This document shows positions 1 through 8,486 of a DNA stretch of 64,000 bases, one piece after another; position 1 is the stretch's first letter, and every line of letters starts with the position of its first letter. This stretch comes from CAXXOK01 sp964497495. GTDB taxonomy: Bacteria > Bacillota > Clostridia > Christensenellales > Aristaeellaceae. A program made the translations under genes and the position numbers. The notes under the pieces are model-generated. The model ran no database searches. It was given only the letters and a program-made list of their open reading frames with translations, and was not told the DNA's origin. The DNA lies in the NCBI GenBank assembly GCA_964497495.1, contig CAZCCZ010000006.1, positions 1 to 64,000 of the forward strand, given 5' to 3'.

Positions 1-1121
1 TCGACACCTTCTTTCCCATCGCCAGCGGCGGCGTTGCGGCGGTGCCTGGGCCTTTCGGCAGCGGCAAGACGGTCGTTCAGCACCAGCTTGCCAAGTGGGC
101 CGACGCGGACATCATCGTGTACGTAGGCTGTGGCGAGCGCGGCAACGAGATGACGGACGTGCTGATGGAATTTCCAGAACTGCACGACCCGCGCACCGGC
201 GAAAGCCTGATGAAGCGCACCGTGCTGATCGCCAATACGTCGGATATGCCCGTTGCGGCCCGCGAGGCATCTATTTACACGGGCATCACCATCGCCGAGT
301 ATTTCCGGGACATGGGCTATAAGGTCGCCATCATGGCGGATTCCACCAGCCGCTGGGCGGAGGCTCTGCGCGAGATGAGCGGACGTCTGGAAGAAATGCC
401 GGGCGACGAAGGCTACCCCGCGTACCTGGCCAGCCGCATCGCGGAGTTCTACGAGCGCGCGGGCTACGTGAAGTGCCTTGGGCAGGACGGCCGCGAGGGC
501 AGCATCACCGCCATCGGCGCGGTGTCCCCTCCGGGCGGCGACATTTCCGAGCCGGTTTCCCAGTCCACCCTGCGCATCGTCAAGGTGTTCTGGGGCCTGA
601 GCGCGCAGTTGGCCTACAAGCGGCATTTCCCGGCTATCGACTGGCTGACCTCCTATTCCCTGTACACCGACCATCTGGAGGAGTGGTTTAACGACCACGT
701 TTCGCCGGAGTGGAACGAGCTTCGCGCCCGGGCCATGCTGGTACTGCAGGAAGAAAGCGAACTGCAGGAGATTGTGCAGTTGGTGGGTATGGACGCGCTG
801 AGTTGGAAAGACCGCCTCACCATGGAAGTGGCCCGCTCCATCCGCGAGGATTACCTGCACCAGAACGCCTTCGACGACGTGGATACCTTCACGTCGCTTG
901 ATAAGCAGTACCTGATGCTGCGGCTCATCCTTTCCTATTACGATAAAGGCAAGCAGGCGCTGGACTCCGGCGCGAACCTGTCCGACGTTATCAACCTGCC
1001 GGTACGGGAACGCATCGGCCGCAGCAAGTACATTCCCGAAGACCAGATGAAACAGTTTACGGAAATCGAAAACGAACTGGCCGGGCAGACCGCCGCGATC
1101 TCCGATAAGGGGGAACTCTGA
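1..1121 (+). CDS. ntpA: V-type ATP synthase subunit A, 5' truncated
   Basis: Catalytic nucleotide-binding subunit of the V1 head of a membrane V/A-type ATPase. The reading frame is open from base 3 and the gene runs in from outside the window. About 372 residues are visible of a usual length near 590, so roughly the first 215 are missing. The Walker A motif GPFGSGKT lies at bases 48-71, followed by VGCGERGNE and SRWAEALRE, all typical of the A subunit. The internal GTG at 42 is not a real start, because the family sequence DTFFPIA-GG continues upstream of it. The stop is one base before ntpB, consistent with one operon. Known in the family: ATP hydrolysis or synthesis coupled to H+ or Na+; the coupling ion cannot be read from this subunit. 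Confidence 0.97.
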   Translation, partial: DTFFPIASGGVAAVPGPFGSGKTVVQHQLAKWADADIIVYVGCGERGNEMTDVLMEFPELHDPRTGESLMKRTVLIANTSDMPVAAREASIYTGITIAEYFRDMGYKVAIMADSTSRWAEALREMSGRLEEMPGDEGYPAYLASRIAEFYERAGYVKCLGQDGREGSITAIGAVSPPGGDISEPVSQSTLRIVKVFWGLSAQLAYKRHFPAIDWLTSYSLYTDHLEEWFNDHVSPEWNELRARAMLVLQEESELQEIVQLVGMDALSWKDRLTMEVARSIREDYLHQNAFDDVDTFTSLDKQYLMLRLILSYYDKGKQALDSGANLSDVINLPVRERIGRSKYIPEDQMKQFTEIENELAGQTAAISDKGEL

Positions 1122-1122
1122 G

Positions 1123-2535
1123 ATGCTCAAAGAATACCGCACCATCAGGGAGGTCGTGGGCCCGCTGATGCTCGTGGACCAGGTGGAAGGCGTAACCTAC
1201 AACGAGCTGGTGGAAATCCGGCAGCAGAACGGCGAAGTACGCCGCGGCAAAGTGCTGGAAGTGGACGGCGACCGCGCGCTGGTGCAGCTGTTTGAAAGCA
1301 GCAACGGCCTGCAGATCAAAACCGCCACCGCGCGCTTCCTGGGCCATTCCATCGAATTGGGCGTGAGCATGGAACTGCTGGGCCGCGTGTTCGACGGCAT
1401 GGGCAACCCGCGGGACAACGGCCCCCAGCCGATTCCCGACAAGCGCATGGATATCAACGGCGAACCGCTCAACCCCGCGGCGCGCGACTACCCCAACGAG
1501 TTCATCCAGACCGGCATCAGCGCCATCGACGGCCTGAACACGCTGGTGCGCGGGCAAAAATTACCGGTGTTTTCCGGCAACGGCCTGCCGCACGCGCAGC
1601 TGGCCACCCAGATTGCCCGGCAGGCGAAGGTGTTGGGCCCGAGCGAAAAGTTCGCCGTGGTGTTCGGCGCCATCGGCATCACGTTCGAGGAAGCCGAATA
1701 CTTCGTCAGCGACTTCCGCAGAACCGGCGCCATCGAGCGCGCGGTGCTGTTTATGAATTTGGCCAACGACCCGGCCATCGAGCGCATCGCCACCCCGCGC
1801 ATGGCCCTGACCGCCGCGGAATACCTGGCCTACGAAAAGGACATGCAGGTGCTGGTGATTTTAACGGACATCACCAACTACGCCGAGGCCCTGCGCGAGG
1901 TCTCCGCCGCCCGTAAGGAAGTGCCGGGCCGCCGCGGCTACCCCGGCTACCTGTACACCGACCTTGCCAGCATATACGAGCGGGCGGGCCGTATCCGGGG
2001 CAAGAAGGGCTCCATCACGCAGATCCCGATTCTGACCATGCCGGAGGACGACAAGACCCACCCGATCCCCGACCTGACGGGCTACATTACGGAGGGTCAG
2101 ATCATCCTGAGCCGGGAACTGTACCGCAAAGGCGTTCAGCCACCCATCGACGTCATGCCGTCCCTGAGCCGTTTGAAGGACAAGGGCATCGGCAAGGGCA
2201 AGACCCGCGAGGACCACGCCGCCACCATGAACCAGCTTTTCGCCGCTTATTCCCGCGGCAAGGAAGCCAAGGAACTGGCGGTGATTCTGGGCGAGGCGGC
2301 GCTGACCGACGTGGATAAAAAGTATGCGGGCTTCGCGGACGCATTTGAGAAACAGTACGTGTCGCAGGGGTATCAGGCCAACCGCACCATCGAGGAGACG
2401 CTCAACCTCGGCTGGGGTTTGCTGGCCCTGCTGCCGCGCAACGAGCTGAAACGTATCCGCGACGACATGCTGGATAAATACCTGCATGACAACACCATCG
2501 AGGAAGCCGAAACCAACGGCGAGGGGGAGGAGTAA
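1123..2535 (+). CDS. ntpB: V-type ATP synthase subunit B
   Basis: Regulatory, non-catalytic nucleotide-binding subunit of the V1 head, 470 residues, which is the normal family length. Like other B subunits it lacks a proper Walker A: the equivalent region reads PVFSGNGLPH. It keeps the conserved EVSAARKEVPGRRGYPGY region and TREDHAATMNQL near the C-terminus. The ATG follows the ntpA stop by one base, and its own TAA shares a base with the ntpD ATG, so translation is very probably coupled. The C-terminus is acidic. Confidence 0.97.
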   Translation: MLKEYRTIREVVGPLMLVDQVEGVTYNELVEIRQQNGEVRRGKVLEVDGDRALVQLFESSNGLQIKTATARFLGHSIELGVSMELLGRVFDGMGNPRDNGPQPIPDKRMDINGEPLNPAARDYPNEFIQTGISAIDGLNTLVRGQKLPVFSGNGLPHAQLATQIARQAKVLGPSEKFAVVFGAIGITFEEAEYFVSDFRRTGAIERAVLFMNLANDPAIERIATPRMALTAAEYLAYEKDMQVLVILTDITNYAEALREVSAARKEVPGRRGYPGYLYTDLASIYERAGRIRGKKGSITQIPILTMPEDDKTHPIPDLTGYITEGQIILSRELYRKGVQPPIDVMPSLSRLKDKGIGKGKTREDHAATMNQLFAAYSRGKEAKELAVILGEAALTDVDKKYAGFADAFEKQYVSQGYQANRTIEETLNLGWGLLALLPRNELKRIRDDMLDKYLHDNTIEEAETNGEGEE

Positions 2536-3179
2536 TGGCCGCCGCCCTGCGCGTGAACCCGACCCGCATGGAGCTGACGCGTATCAAGCGCCGGCTCGTC
2601 ACCGCGCGCCGCGGGCACAAGCTTTTAAAGGACAAACGGGATGAAATGGTGCGCCAGTTCATCCTGTTGATCCGCGAAAACGACAAACTCCGCCGCGAGG
2701 TGGAAAAAGAGCTGAGCGAGGCGCTGGCCAATTTCGCGCTGGCCCGGGCCGTAACCGAGCCGGAGATGATGGAGGAAGCGTTGCTGTGCCCCGCGCGCAG
2801 CATCGGCGTGGATATGGGCATCCGCAGCGTGCTGAGCGTGCGCGTGCCCAAGCTGACGATGCTGGAAGAGAAACGGCAGACCACGCTGAGCTACGGCCTG
2901 GCGGAGACATCCGCCCAACTGGACGGGGCCATTGAAAGCCTTACGGCGATCCTGCCCAAGCTGATCCATTTGGCCGAGGTGGAAAAGACCTGCGACCTGC
3001 TGGCCGACGAGATCGAAAAGACGCGCCGCCGCGTGAACGCGCTGGAATACGTGATGATTCCGCAGTTCATCGACACCATCCGCTTCATCACCATGAAGCT
3101 GGACGAGAACGAGCGCGGAAGCCTGACCCGCCTGATGAAGGTGAAGGACATGATTCAGGAGCGGGCGGAGAACGGGTAA
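2535..3179 (+). CDS. ntpD: V-type ATP synthase subunit D
   Basis: Central rotor-stalk subunit of the V-ATPase, 214 residues. It opens with the family signature RVNPTRMELTRIKRRL, followed by long charged helices expected to form the coiled-coil axle through the A3B3 head. The ATG overlaps the ntpB stop by one base. It is the last subunit of the operon here. The usual upstream partners (I, K, E, C, F) would lie outside the window. The next gene starts 283 bases downstream behind its own promoter, so the operon probably ends here. Confidence 0.96.
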   Translation: MAAALRVNPTRMELTRIKRRLVTARRGHKLLKDKRDEMVRQFILLIRENDKLRREVEKELSEALANFALARAVTEPEMMEEALLCPARSIGVDMGIRSVLSVRVPKLTMLEEKRQTTLSYGLAETSAQLDGAIESLTAILPKLIHLAEVEKTCDLLADEIEKTRRRVNALEYVMIPQFIDTIRFITMKLDENERGSLTRLMKVKDMIQERAENG

Positions 3180-3285
3180 CGGATAAGCGGTGCGATAGCC
3201 ACGGTTGAAAAACGGACGCGCAGGCCCGATGCCTCCTTTGGGAGCGGAAGGGCATGCGCGTCGGGTTTACGGGGCCGATCGCCGC

Positions 3286-3333
3286 GCGTTTGGCGCCCCG
3301 CGGCGCTGCTTTGGAACGGAAAACGAGGAAATC
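3286..3333. repeat. Putative dispersed intergenic repeat, copy A
   Basis: This stretch begins GCGTTTGGC and resembles 20023-20071 over about 44 bases (about three quarters identical by eye, one 1-base gap). In both places a further exact AAATAACGGG follows (3338-3347 here, 20134-20143 there). Both copies are intergenic. Function unknown; chance similarity between GC-rich spacers is not excluded. Confidence 0.35.
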
Positions 3334-3404
3334 AAACGAAATAACGGGGCAGTGGAGCGCATCCGCTTCCCTTTTTTCGTTCGCCGTGCTATTCTTGCTT
3401 ACGT

Positions 3405-3413
3405 TGTTATACA
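3405..3413 (+). promoter_or_regulatory. Extended -10 promoter for the ABC exporter genes
   Basis: TG-t-TATACA forms an extended -10 about 50 bases before the ABC ATPase start, with no convincing -35. It sits in a locally AT-rich stretch of an otherwise GC-rich spacer. Confidence 0.45.
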
Positions 3414-3462
3414 AGATAAGGTTGCCGCTCCGTTGCGGCGGCCGGCTAGCGGGAGGCAGCTT

Positions 3463-4191
3463 ATGATTCGTCTGGAAAACGTTACGAAAACCTATGCGGG
3501 CGGAACGATGAAGGCCGTGGACGACCTGACCATGGAAGTGGACGGCGGAAAGGTGTTCGGTTTCCTGGGTCCCAACGGCGCGGGCAAGACCACGACGCTC
3601 AAGATCATGACGGGGATTCTGAACCCCGACGCGGGCAGCGTGTGGCTGGAAGATGTGGAACTGCTCAAGCACCCAATCGAAGCCAAGCGGCTGTTCGGCT
3701 TCGTGCCGGATACCTTCGAGATGTTCGAGCGCCTTACGGCGATGGAGTACCTGCAATTCCTGGCGGACGTCTACCAGGTTGGCAACGCGGAGCGTAAGGC
3801 GCACTTCGATAAATACCTGCCGCTCTTCGAACTGGAGGACGCGATCCGCCAGCCCATCCGCAGCTTTTCCCATGGCATGAAGCAGAAGCTGCAGGTGATC
3901 GGCTCCCTGGTGCACCAGCCGCGCATCTGGATTCTGGACGAGCCGATGACCGGTCTGGACCCCGCAAGCATGCACGTGCTCAAGCAGATCATGCGCGAAT
4001 ACTGCGAAAGCGGCAAAACGGTGTTCTTCTCCACCCACGTGCTGGACGTGGCGGAGCGCCTGTGCGACGAGGTGGGCATTATCCGCAAGGGGAAGCTCAT
4101 CGCCAAGGGCGCGCCGGAGACGCTGATGAAGAACGACCGGGCCAACACGCTGGAAGACCTGTTCCTGAACCTGACGGAAAAGGAGGCGTAA
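3463..4191 (+). CDS. ABC transporter ATP-binding protein
   Basis: ATPase of a two-gene ABC-2-like exporter, 242 residues. Motifs in order are Walker A GPNGAGKT (about residues 37-44), signature-like SFSHGMKQK, Walker B WILDEPMTGLD, and the switch histidine in FFSTHVLD. The ATG at 3463 is chosen because GGGAGG lies 6 bases upstream; an in-frame upstream extension reaches 3205 but has no family similarity. The permease follows after 3 bases. The substrate cannot be deduced. EcsAB-like or bacteriocin/lipid exporters share this architecture. Confidence 0.92.
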   Translation: MIRLENVTKTYAGGTMKAVDDLTMEVDGGKVFGFLGPNGAGKTTTLKIMTGILNPDAGSVWLEDVELLKHPIEAKRLFGFVPDTFEMFERLTAMEYLQFLADVYQVGNAERKAHFDKYLPLFELEDAIRQPIRSFSHGMKQKLQVIGSLVHQPRIWILDEPMTGLDPASMHVLKQIMREYCESGKTVFFSTHVLDVAERLCDEVGIIRKGKLIAKGAPETLMKNDRANTLEDLFLNLTEKEA

Positions 4192-4194
4192 GCC

Positions 4195-5865
4195 GTGTTT
4201 CCGTACCTGAAAATCCTGATCAAGCAACGCATCGCGGCTTGGAAACCGTCCGTTTTCATCAGCGGGCGTAAATCCAAGGTAAAAACGATTGCCGGCATGG
4301 TGGGCATCGGGCTTTCCATGCTGATGCTTTACGCCATGCTGGTGGCGCTGGAATACTTCCTGTTCGGCGCTTTCGTGCAACTGGGTGAGCCGGAGACGAT
4401 GCTTGCGCTGACCGGCGTGCTGTGCACGCTGCTCACGCTGTTCACGGGCTTCTTCTATATTTTGAGCGAGCTCTTTTTCTCCAAGGACGTGACGTTCGTT
4501 TCTTCCCTGCCGCTCTCGTCCCGCGCCATCCTCTCAGCCAAACTCGCGCGCATCTGGCTGGGGGAGGCGGGCATCGCGCTGCTCATTTGCCTGCCGGTTA
4601 CGGTGCTGTACGGCGTGGAACGTTCGATGGGCGTGCTGTACTACCTGAACGCGCTGGTGCTGATCCCGTTCATGCCCATGGTGCCGATTGCGGTGGCGGC
4701 GCTGCTCTCCTTCGCGCTCATCCGCGTTTCGGCGCTGTGGAAACGGCGCGAGGCGCTGACGATCGTGGTGAGCATGCTGTTTCTGGCCGTCTTCATGTGG
4801 GGTGAAATGCAGGTTTCAATGTCCGCCCAGGACGATATGAGCGCGGCGGTCTACCAGCTCGTGCTGAAACAGCGGCAGTTGCTGGATATGGTCGCCAACA
4901 CCTACCCGCCTATCCGCTGGTTTGCCGACGCGCTGTCGCAAAGCGGTCTGGCCGCGCTGGGCGGCTGGCTGGCCTTCGCGGGCGTCAACCTGGCGGCCGT
5001 GGTGGCGGTTACGCTGCTGTTCGGCGGCGGTTACCAGGGCCTGGCGATCCGGCAGAACGAAACGCTGACGCGCCTGAACGCAACCGGGAAGCGGCACGTG
5101 GACAGGCACGGCGCCCGCACGCCGTTTCGCGCGATGTTCAGGCGCGAACTGCGGGAAATCTTCATCGTGCCCGTGTACGCCATGAACTGCCTGACTTCGG
5201 CCGTGATGTTCCCCGTTCTGGCCGCCGTGATGTACTTCGGCACCGGAAGCAACGGCGGCGATCTGGCGGAAATGCACGCCGCGCTGAGCCTCGTGCCCGG
5301 GCCGCTGATGGCCGCGTGCCTTACGGCGCTGTTCGCCTTCACCACCAGTATCGATATGGCCGTTTCCACGTCGGTTTCCCGCGAGGGCAAGCGGCATGAG
5401 TTCTACCGCACGCTGCCGGTGAAACCCGGCACGCAGCTGACGGCCAAACTTCTGATGGGCGTTACCCTCAACCTGATTTCGGCCCTCCCCATCGGGATTT
5501 TGCTGTTCTTCATCCTTCCCGCGTTCGGTACGGAAATCGTCGTCGGCTTCCTGTGCGGGCTGTTGTTCTCCACCGGCGCCACGATCGCGTCCCTGATGCT
5601 GGACGTTTCGCACCCCAAGTTCGGTTGGAAGAACGAAACCGAAGCCATTAAGCAGAACGGGCTGGCGGCGCTGTCGATGTTCGGTTCCATGGCCTTCATA
5701 GCGGCATGCGGAGCGGCTTTCTACGGACTTACCGTGCTGGGCGTTTCCTACGTCCTGTCGTTCGTCATCCTGTGCGCGGTCGCCGCGGCCGGTGACGTGC
5801 TGCTGCTAAAAAGGCTGAGGGGGAAAACCGCGCAGACCTACATCTTACAGGAAGTACGAATTTAG
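4195..5865 (+). CDS. ABC exporter permease, large ABC-2-like membrane protein
   Basis: Membrane partner of the preceding ATPase, 556 residues. GTG start with GGAGG 8 bases upstream. About ten to twelve hydrophobic segments are visible, for example around residues 32-58, 68-92, 115-135, 148-165 and 185-200, and a dense block in the last 150 residues, split by a charged cytoplasmic region around 290-320. The N-terminus (YLKILIKQRIAAWKP) and the SSLPLSSRAILSAKL segment resemble the putative ABC exporter family of Firmicutes (PF16949-like). That family assignment is from memory of the pattern. Substrate unknown. Confidence 0.85.
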   Translation: MFPYLKILIKQRIAAWKPSVFISGRKSKVKTIAGMVGIGLSMLMLYAMLVALEYFLFGAFVQLGEPETMLALTGVLCTLLTLFTGFFYILSELFFSKDVTFVSSLPLSSRAILSAKLARIWLGEAGIALLICLPVTVLYGVERSMGVLYYLNALVLIPFMPMVPIAVAALLSFALIRVSALWKRREALTIVVSMLFLAVFMWGEMQVSMSAQDDMSAAVYQLVLKQRQLLDMVANTYPPIRWFADALSQSGLAALGGWLAFAGVNLAAVVAVTLLFGGGYQGLAIRQNETLTRLNATGKRHVDRHGARTPFRAMFRRELREIFIVPVYAMNCLTSAVMFPVLAAVMYFGTGSNGGDLAEMHAALSLVPGPLMAACLTALFAFTTSIDMAVSTSVSREGKRHEFYRTLPVKPGTQLTAKLLMGVTLNLISALPIGILLFFILPAFGTEIVVGFLCGLLFSTGATIASLMLDVSHPKFGWKNETEAIKQNGLAALSMFGSMAFIAACGAAFYGLTVLGVSYVLSFVILCAVAAAGDVLLLKRLRGKTAQTYILQEVRI

Positions 5866-5908
5866 TTAAAATATTGTTACAATAGTGCGTGCATTCTTAT
5901 CAGAAATG

Positions 5909-5917
5909 TGATATACT
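5909..5917 (+). promoter_or_regulatory. Extended -10 promoter of the methyltransferase gene
   Basis: TG-a-TATACT, an extended -10, 32 bases before the ATG at 5950. Upstream, ATTGT-t-ACAAT (5873-5883) forms a short inverted repeat just after the permease stop. It could be an operator half-site pair or part of a weak terminator. Confidence 0.55.
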
Positions 5918-5949
5918 GTTCAAGCACTACCTGATAAGGAGCACGCACG

Positions 5950-6552
5950 ATGATTACGAAGGTCCAGGACAAGCGCTACGCAGCCCGCGCGTCGGATGGA
6001 CATAAGCCGAAACTGTCCGCGCTGGAAAAGGGGCTGCTGCGCTGGACGATCGCCGAACGCGGGGACAAGGTGCTGGACGCGCACGTCGGCAACGGCCTGA
6101 TGCTTGAGTATTTACGGCGTAACATGCAGTGCGACGTATGCGGCGTTTCCGACGAAATGGAATCCGTGCGCGCCTCCCGCTCGCGGTTACGGAACGCGAA
6201 CATCGCCTACGCCATCCGCGAGGATATGCCGTGGGCGGAAAACACCTTCGATTCCGTTTATTTCAAAATGGTTTCCGATCCGTTAACGGAGCAGGAACTG
6301 CGCGAGGCGATGCGCGTGCTGAAACCCGGCGGGCAACTGCTGATCGGGCTTAAAACCCTGCCGGCCCCCTTCCGCCAGCTGGCGGCGCGGCTTCACGGCG
6401 AGGGAAGCGAACGGCTGATGAGGCCCAAGATGCGGGACAGGCTGCTGGCCATGATGCGCGGGCTGGGCTGGGCGCAGGTTACCTGGCAGCCGGCCGATCC
6501 CCTCAACAGCGTGCTGATCGCGTGGAAACCCGTAGCCGCCGAGAACGCCTGA
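5950..6552 (+). CDS. Class I SAM-dependent methyltransferase
   Basis: A 200-residue protein with a Rossmann methyltransferase fold of the Methyltransf_11 type. Motif I is VLDAHVGNGLMLEYL (about residues 39-53), the acidic motif region is CGVSDEMES, and the post-motif segment is AMRVLKPGGQLLIGLK. The ATG has AAGGAG 8 bases upstream and its own promoter. Motif I has H-V-G in place of the usual G-x-G opening, which is slightly atypical. The methyl acceptor is unknown. A terminator-like hairpin follows directly. Confidence 0.85.
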   Translation: MITKVQDKRYAARASDGHKPKLSALEKGLLRWTIAERGDKVLDAHVGNGLMLEYLRRNMQCDVCGVSDEMESVRASRSRLRNANIAYAIREDMPWAENTFDSVYFKMVSDPLTEQELREAMRVLKPGGQLLIGLKTLPAPFRQLAARLHGEGSERLMRPKMRDRLLAMMRGLGWAQVTWQPADPLNSVLIAWKPVAAENA

Positions 6553-6574
6553 CGGTGACAACCGAATTAATACG

Positions 6575-6606
6575 AACGCCTGACGGTTAACCCGGCAGGC
6601 GTTTTC
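6575..6606 (+). terminator. Rho-independent terminator after the methyltransferase
   Basis: Stem ACGCCTG (6576-6582) pairs with CAGGCGT (6596-6602), followed by a short T run. The left arm lies in a 14-base direct repeat, GAACGCCTGACGGT, at 6543-6556 and 6574-6587. The first copy covers the stop codon and could form an alternative hairpin. Confidence 0.65.
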
Positions 6607-6648
6607 CGTATCCCGGCGGCGACGCAGAACGAGCATTCGAAAGAACAA

Positions 6649-7359
6649 CTAAGCGGGCAAGCGTACGATCTCGATAACGGTCAGAGCGCCGTCCCGCACG
6701 GTAAAGCGCACGTTAAAACCCGCGTAAATAAAGCCGTACACGCGCGCCGGGTCGTCCTGGTAGGCCGGGCGCGGGTCGCCCGCCAGCGAGGCGAGCAGCG
6801 CCGCGCGTTTTTCTTCGGGAACGGCGGCCAGCAGGGCTTCCGGGCACTCCACCGTCAGCGGCGCGAAAGGACGGTCGTCCGTAAAGCCGCCGGTAGCGTC
6901 CGGTCGGCTGTCCGCATAGGGGAGGTACGGCTTGACGTCGAAAACCGGCGTACCGTCCATCAGGTCGGCGCCCGCGACCCGCAGCACGGGACCCCGCGAA
7001 GGGTCGGCGATTACGGCTATCAGACGCACGCACGTAAGCCCGACGGGATTTGGCCGGTATGGGGAGCGGGAGGCGAAAACGCCCACGCGGGTGTTGCCGC
7101 CCAGCCGCGGGGGCCGGACCGTAGCCGACCATCCGTCGCGCCGCGCGCCGGAGAAGCCCCAGACAAGCCACAGATGGCTGTACCCCGAAAGACCGCGAAA
7201 CGCCTCCGGCGCGCGGTATTCGGGCTCGAATACGATTTCCGATATCAGCGCTTCGTTCAGGCCGCTCTGGCGAGGCAGGCCGAACTTGGTGGGGAAATCG
7301 TTGCGGACGCGGGCGATGATCTTCAACGCATAGGGGGCTTCGGGCGTTCGGGCTTTCAT
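6649..7359 (-). CDS. trmO: tRNA (t6A37-N6)-methyltransferase TrmO
   Basis: Methylates N6 of threonylcarbamoyladenosine 37 in tRNAs reading ACY codons, using SAM. The 236 residues match the TsaA/YaeB/TrmO beta-barrel family: IARVRNDFPTKFGLPRQ near the N-terminus, LSGYSHLWLVWGF, the hallmark RPPRLGG-TRVGVFA-RSPYRPNP region, and LLDGTP-like DLMDGTPVFDVKPY. AGAGGAAG precedes the ATG, with a good minus-strand promoter at 7402-7430. Monocistronic by position. Confidence 0.94.
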   Translation of the reverse strand: MKARTPEAPYALKIIARVRNDFPTKFGLPRQSGLNEALISEIVFEPEYRAPEAFRGLSGYSHLWLVWGFSGARRDGWSATVRPPRLGGNTRVGVFASRSPYRPNPVGLTCVRLIAVIADPSRGPVLRVAGADLMDGTPVFDVKPYLPYADSRPDATGGFTDDRPFAPLTVECPEALLAAVPEEKRAALLASLAGDPRPAYQDDPARVYGFIYAGFNVRFTVRDGALTVIEIVRLPA

Positions 7360-7401
7360 CGGCTCTTCCTCTCAGGCTTTCGGGCATTCGGGTTCGTTTC
7401 G

Positions 7402-7430
7402 ATTATACCGCGCCGGGAAGCCGCGCGCAA
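7402..7430 (-). promoter_or_regulatory. Promoter of trmO
   Basis: On the minus strand: TTGCGC (7425-7430), 17-base spacer, TATAAT (7402-7407), about 43 bases before the trmO ATG. Confidence 0.7.
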
Positions 7431-7495
7431 ACGGAACGAAGGGCTTCGCGGCCCGCGCCGCTCCCGCCCGCACGGCGATAATGTAAAATTGCCGC

Positions 7496-7524
7496 TTGAC
7501 AGGCGTATACCCCGACACTATAAT
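7496..7524 (+). promoter_or_regulatory. Perfect sigma-A promoter of the rpmH operon
   Basis: TTGACA (7496-7501), exactly 17 bases, TATAAT (7519-7524): full consensus. This fits a highly expressed ribosomal protein gene. The transcript would start near 7531, about 80 bases before rpmH. Confidence 0.88.
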
Positions 7525-7609
7525 ATAATAGTTGTTCTGTGGTATCCCGCGCGCCGGAAACGGATGCGCGAAGCCATATGAGATCGCAGAAGCGCAAGGA
7601 GTTGTTCAC

Positions 7610-7744
7610 ATGTTCCGTACCTACCAGCCCAAGAAGATCCAGCGCAGTAAGGTGCACGGTTTCCGTGCGCGCATGTCCACCAAGAACGGTCGCCGCGTGC
7701 TGGCCGCGCGCCGTCGCCGCGGCCGCAAAGTCTTAAGCGCCTAA
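7610..7744 (+). CDS. rpmH: 50S ribosomal protein L34
   Basis: A 44-residue, very basic protein of the large ribosomal subunit. It starts MFRTYQPKKIQRSKVHGF and carries the family core RMSTKNGRRVLAARRRRGRK. The ATG at 7610 has AAGGAG 8 bases upstream. A longer in-frame upstream extension (from 7532) is not used, because L34 always begins at this methionine region. It heads the classical rpmH-rnpA-yidD-yidC-khpB cluster. Unusually, dnaA is not divergently placed upstream here; trmO is. Confidence 0.98.
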   Translation: MFRTYQPKKIQRSKVHGFRARMSTKNGRRVLAARRRRGRKVLSA

Positions 7745-7880
7745 GGCTACCGCGTTCCGCCATGACGTACCGGTATGGCCCGCCCCCATTATCCTTGCTT
7801 TCGGGTGAAGTGGGTACGGGCTTTTACGGTATCAGGGGAAAAACGGAGCCGCGCACGGCGCGGTCAATGAGGGATCAGCA

Positions 7881-8243
7881 TTGCAGAAGCAGTATCGGCT
7901 GAGCCGCGACAGGCAATTTCGGTATGTGTACCGCCGCGGCGTAAAGGCTTCCTGCCGGGACCTGACGCTTCTCTACGTGAAGAGCCCGCAGAAGCGCGTG
8001 GGCTTTTCGGTGAGCCGGAAGGTCGGGGGCGCCGTAACGCGCAACCGTACCAAACGGCGGCTGCGGGAATGCGTGCGTCCTTGGCTGCCGGAAATGAAGG
8101 CCGGGCTGTACGTGGTGGTGGCGCATCCCTGCGCGGCGGAACGCACCTGCGCGCAGCTTAACCAGAGCCTTGCGCAACTGATGGGCAAACTGGCCCTGTA
8201 CCGGACTACGTCGCTACCCGAACAGGGAAACCGACCGGTATGA
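7881..8243 (+). CDS. rnpA: Ribonuclease P protein component
   Basis: Protein subunit of RNase P, which removes 5' leaders from tRNA precursors together with the RNA subunit. 120 residues. The family motif RNRTKRRLRECVR (the RNR box) lies near residues 53-65, preceded by KRVGFSVSRKVGGAV. The start is a TTG at 7881 with GAGGGA upstream; no ATG or GTG fits the family N-terminus (RLSRDRQFRYVYRRG). It overlaps yidD by 4 bases (ATGA), implying coupled translation. Confidence 0.96.
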   Translation: MQKQYRLSRDRQFRYVYRRGVKASCRDLTLLYVKSPQKRVGFSVSRKVGGAVTRNRTKRRLRECVRPWLPEMKAGLYVVVAHPCAAERTCAQLNQSLAQLMGKLALYRTTSLPEQGNRPV

Positions 8244-8479
8244 AGAAGTTCCTGCTTGCCGCGATCCGCTGGTACCGCAGGCGGATCAGCCCGCATACGC
8301 CGCCCTCGTGCCGCTTTCAGCCCACCTGTTCGGAATACGCGCTTACGGCCGTGGAACGCTACGGCGTATGGAAGGGCGGACGAATGGCCCTTTGGCGTAT
8401 TCTGCGGTGCAATCCGTTCGGCAGGGGCGGTTACGACCCCGTGCCCGAAGACCCTACCGTGACCATAAGGAGGAATTAG
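8240..8479 (+). CDS. yidD: Membrane protein insertion efficiency factor YidD
   Basis: Small (79 residues), membrane-associated helper of YidC-dependent insertion. The family core RWYRRRISPHTPPSCRFQPTC is followed by SEYALTAVERYGVWKGG and RCNPFGRGGYDPVP, an almost complete match to the YidD/Hly-like motif with its conserved cysteines. The ATG overlaps the rnpA stop and yidC begins 7 bases after its own stop. Confidence 0.96.
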   Translation: MKKFLLAAIRWYRRRISPHTPPSCRFQPTCSEYALTAVERYGVWKGGRMALWRILRCNPFGRGGYDPVPEDPTVTIRRN

Positions 8480-8486
8480 CCCCCCC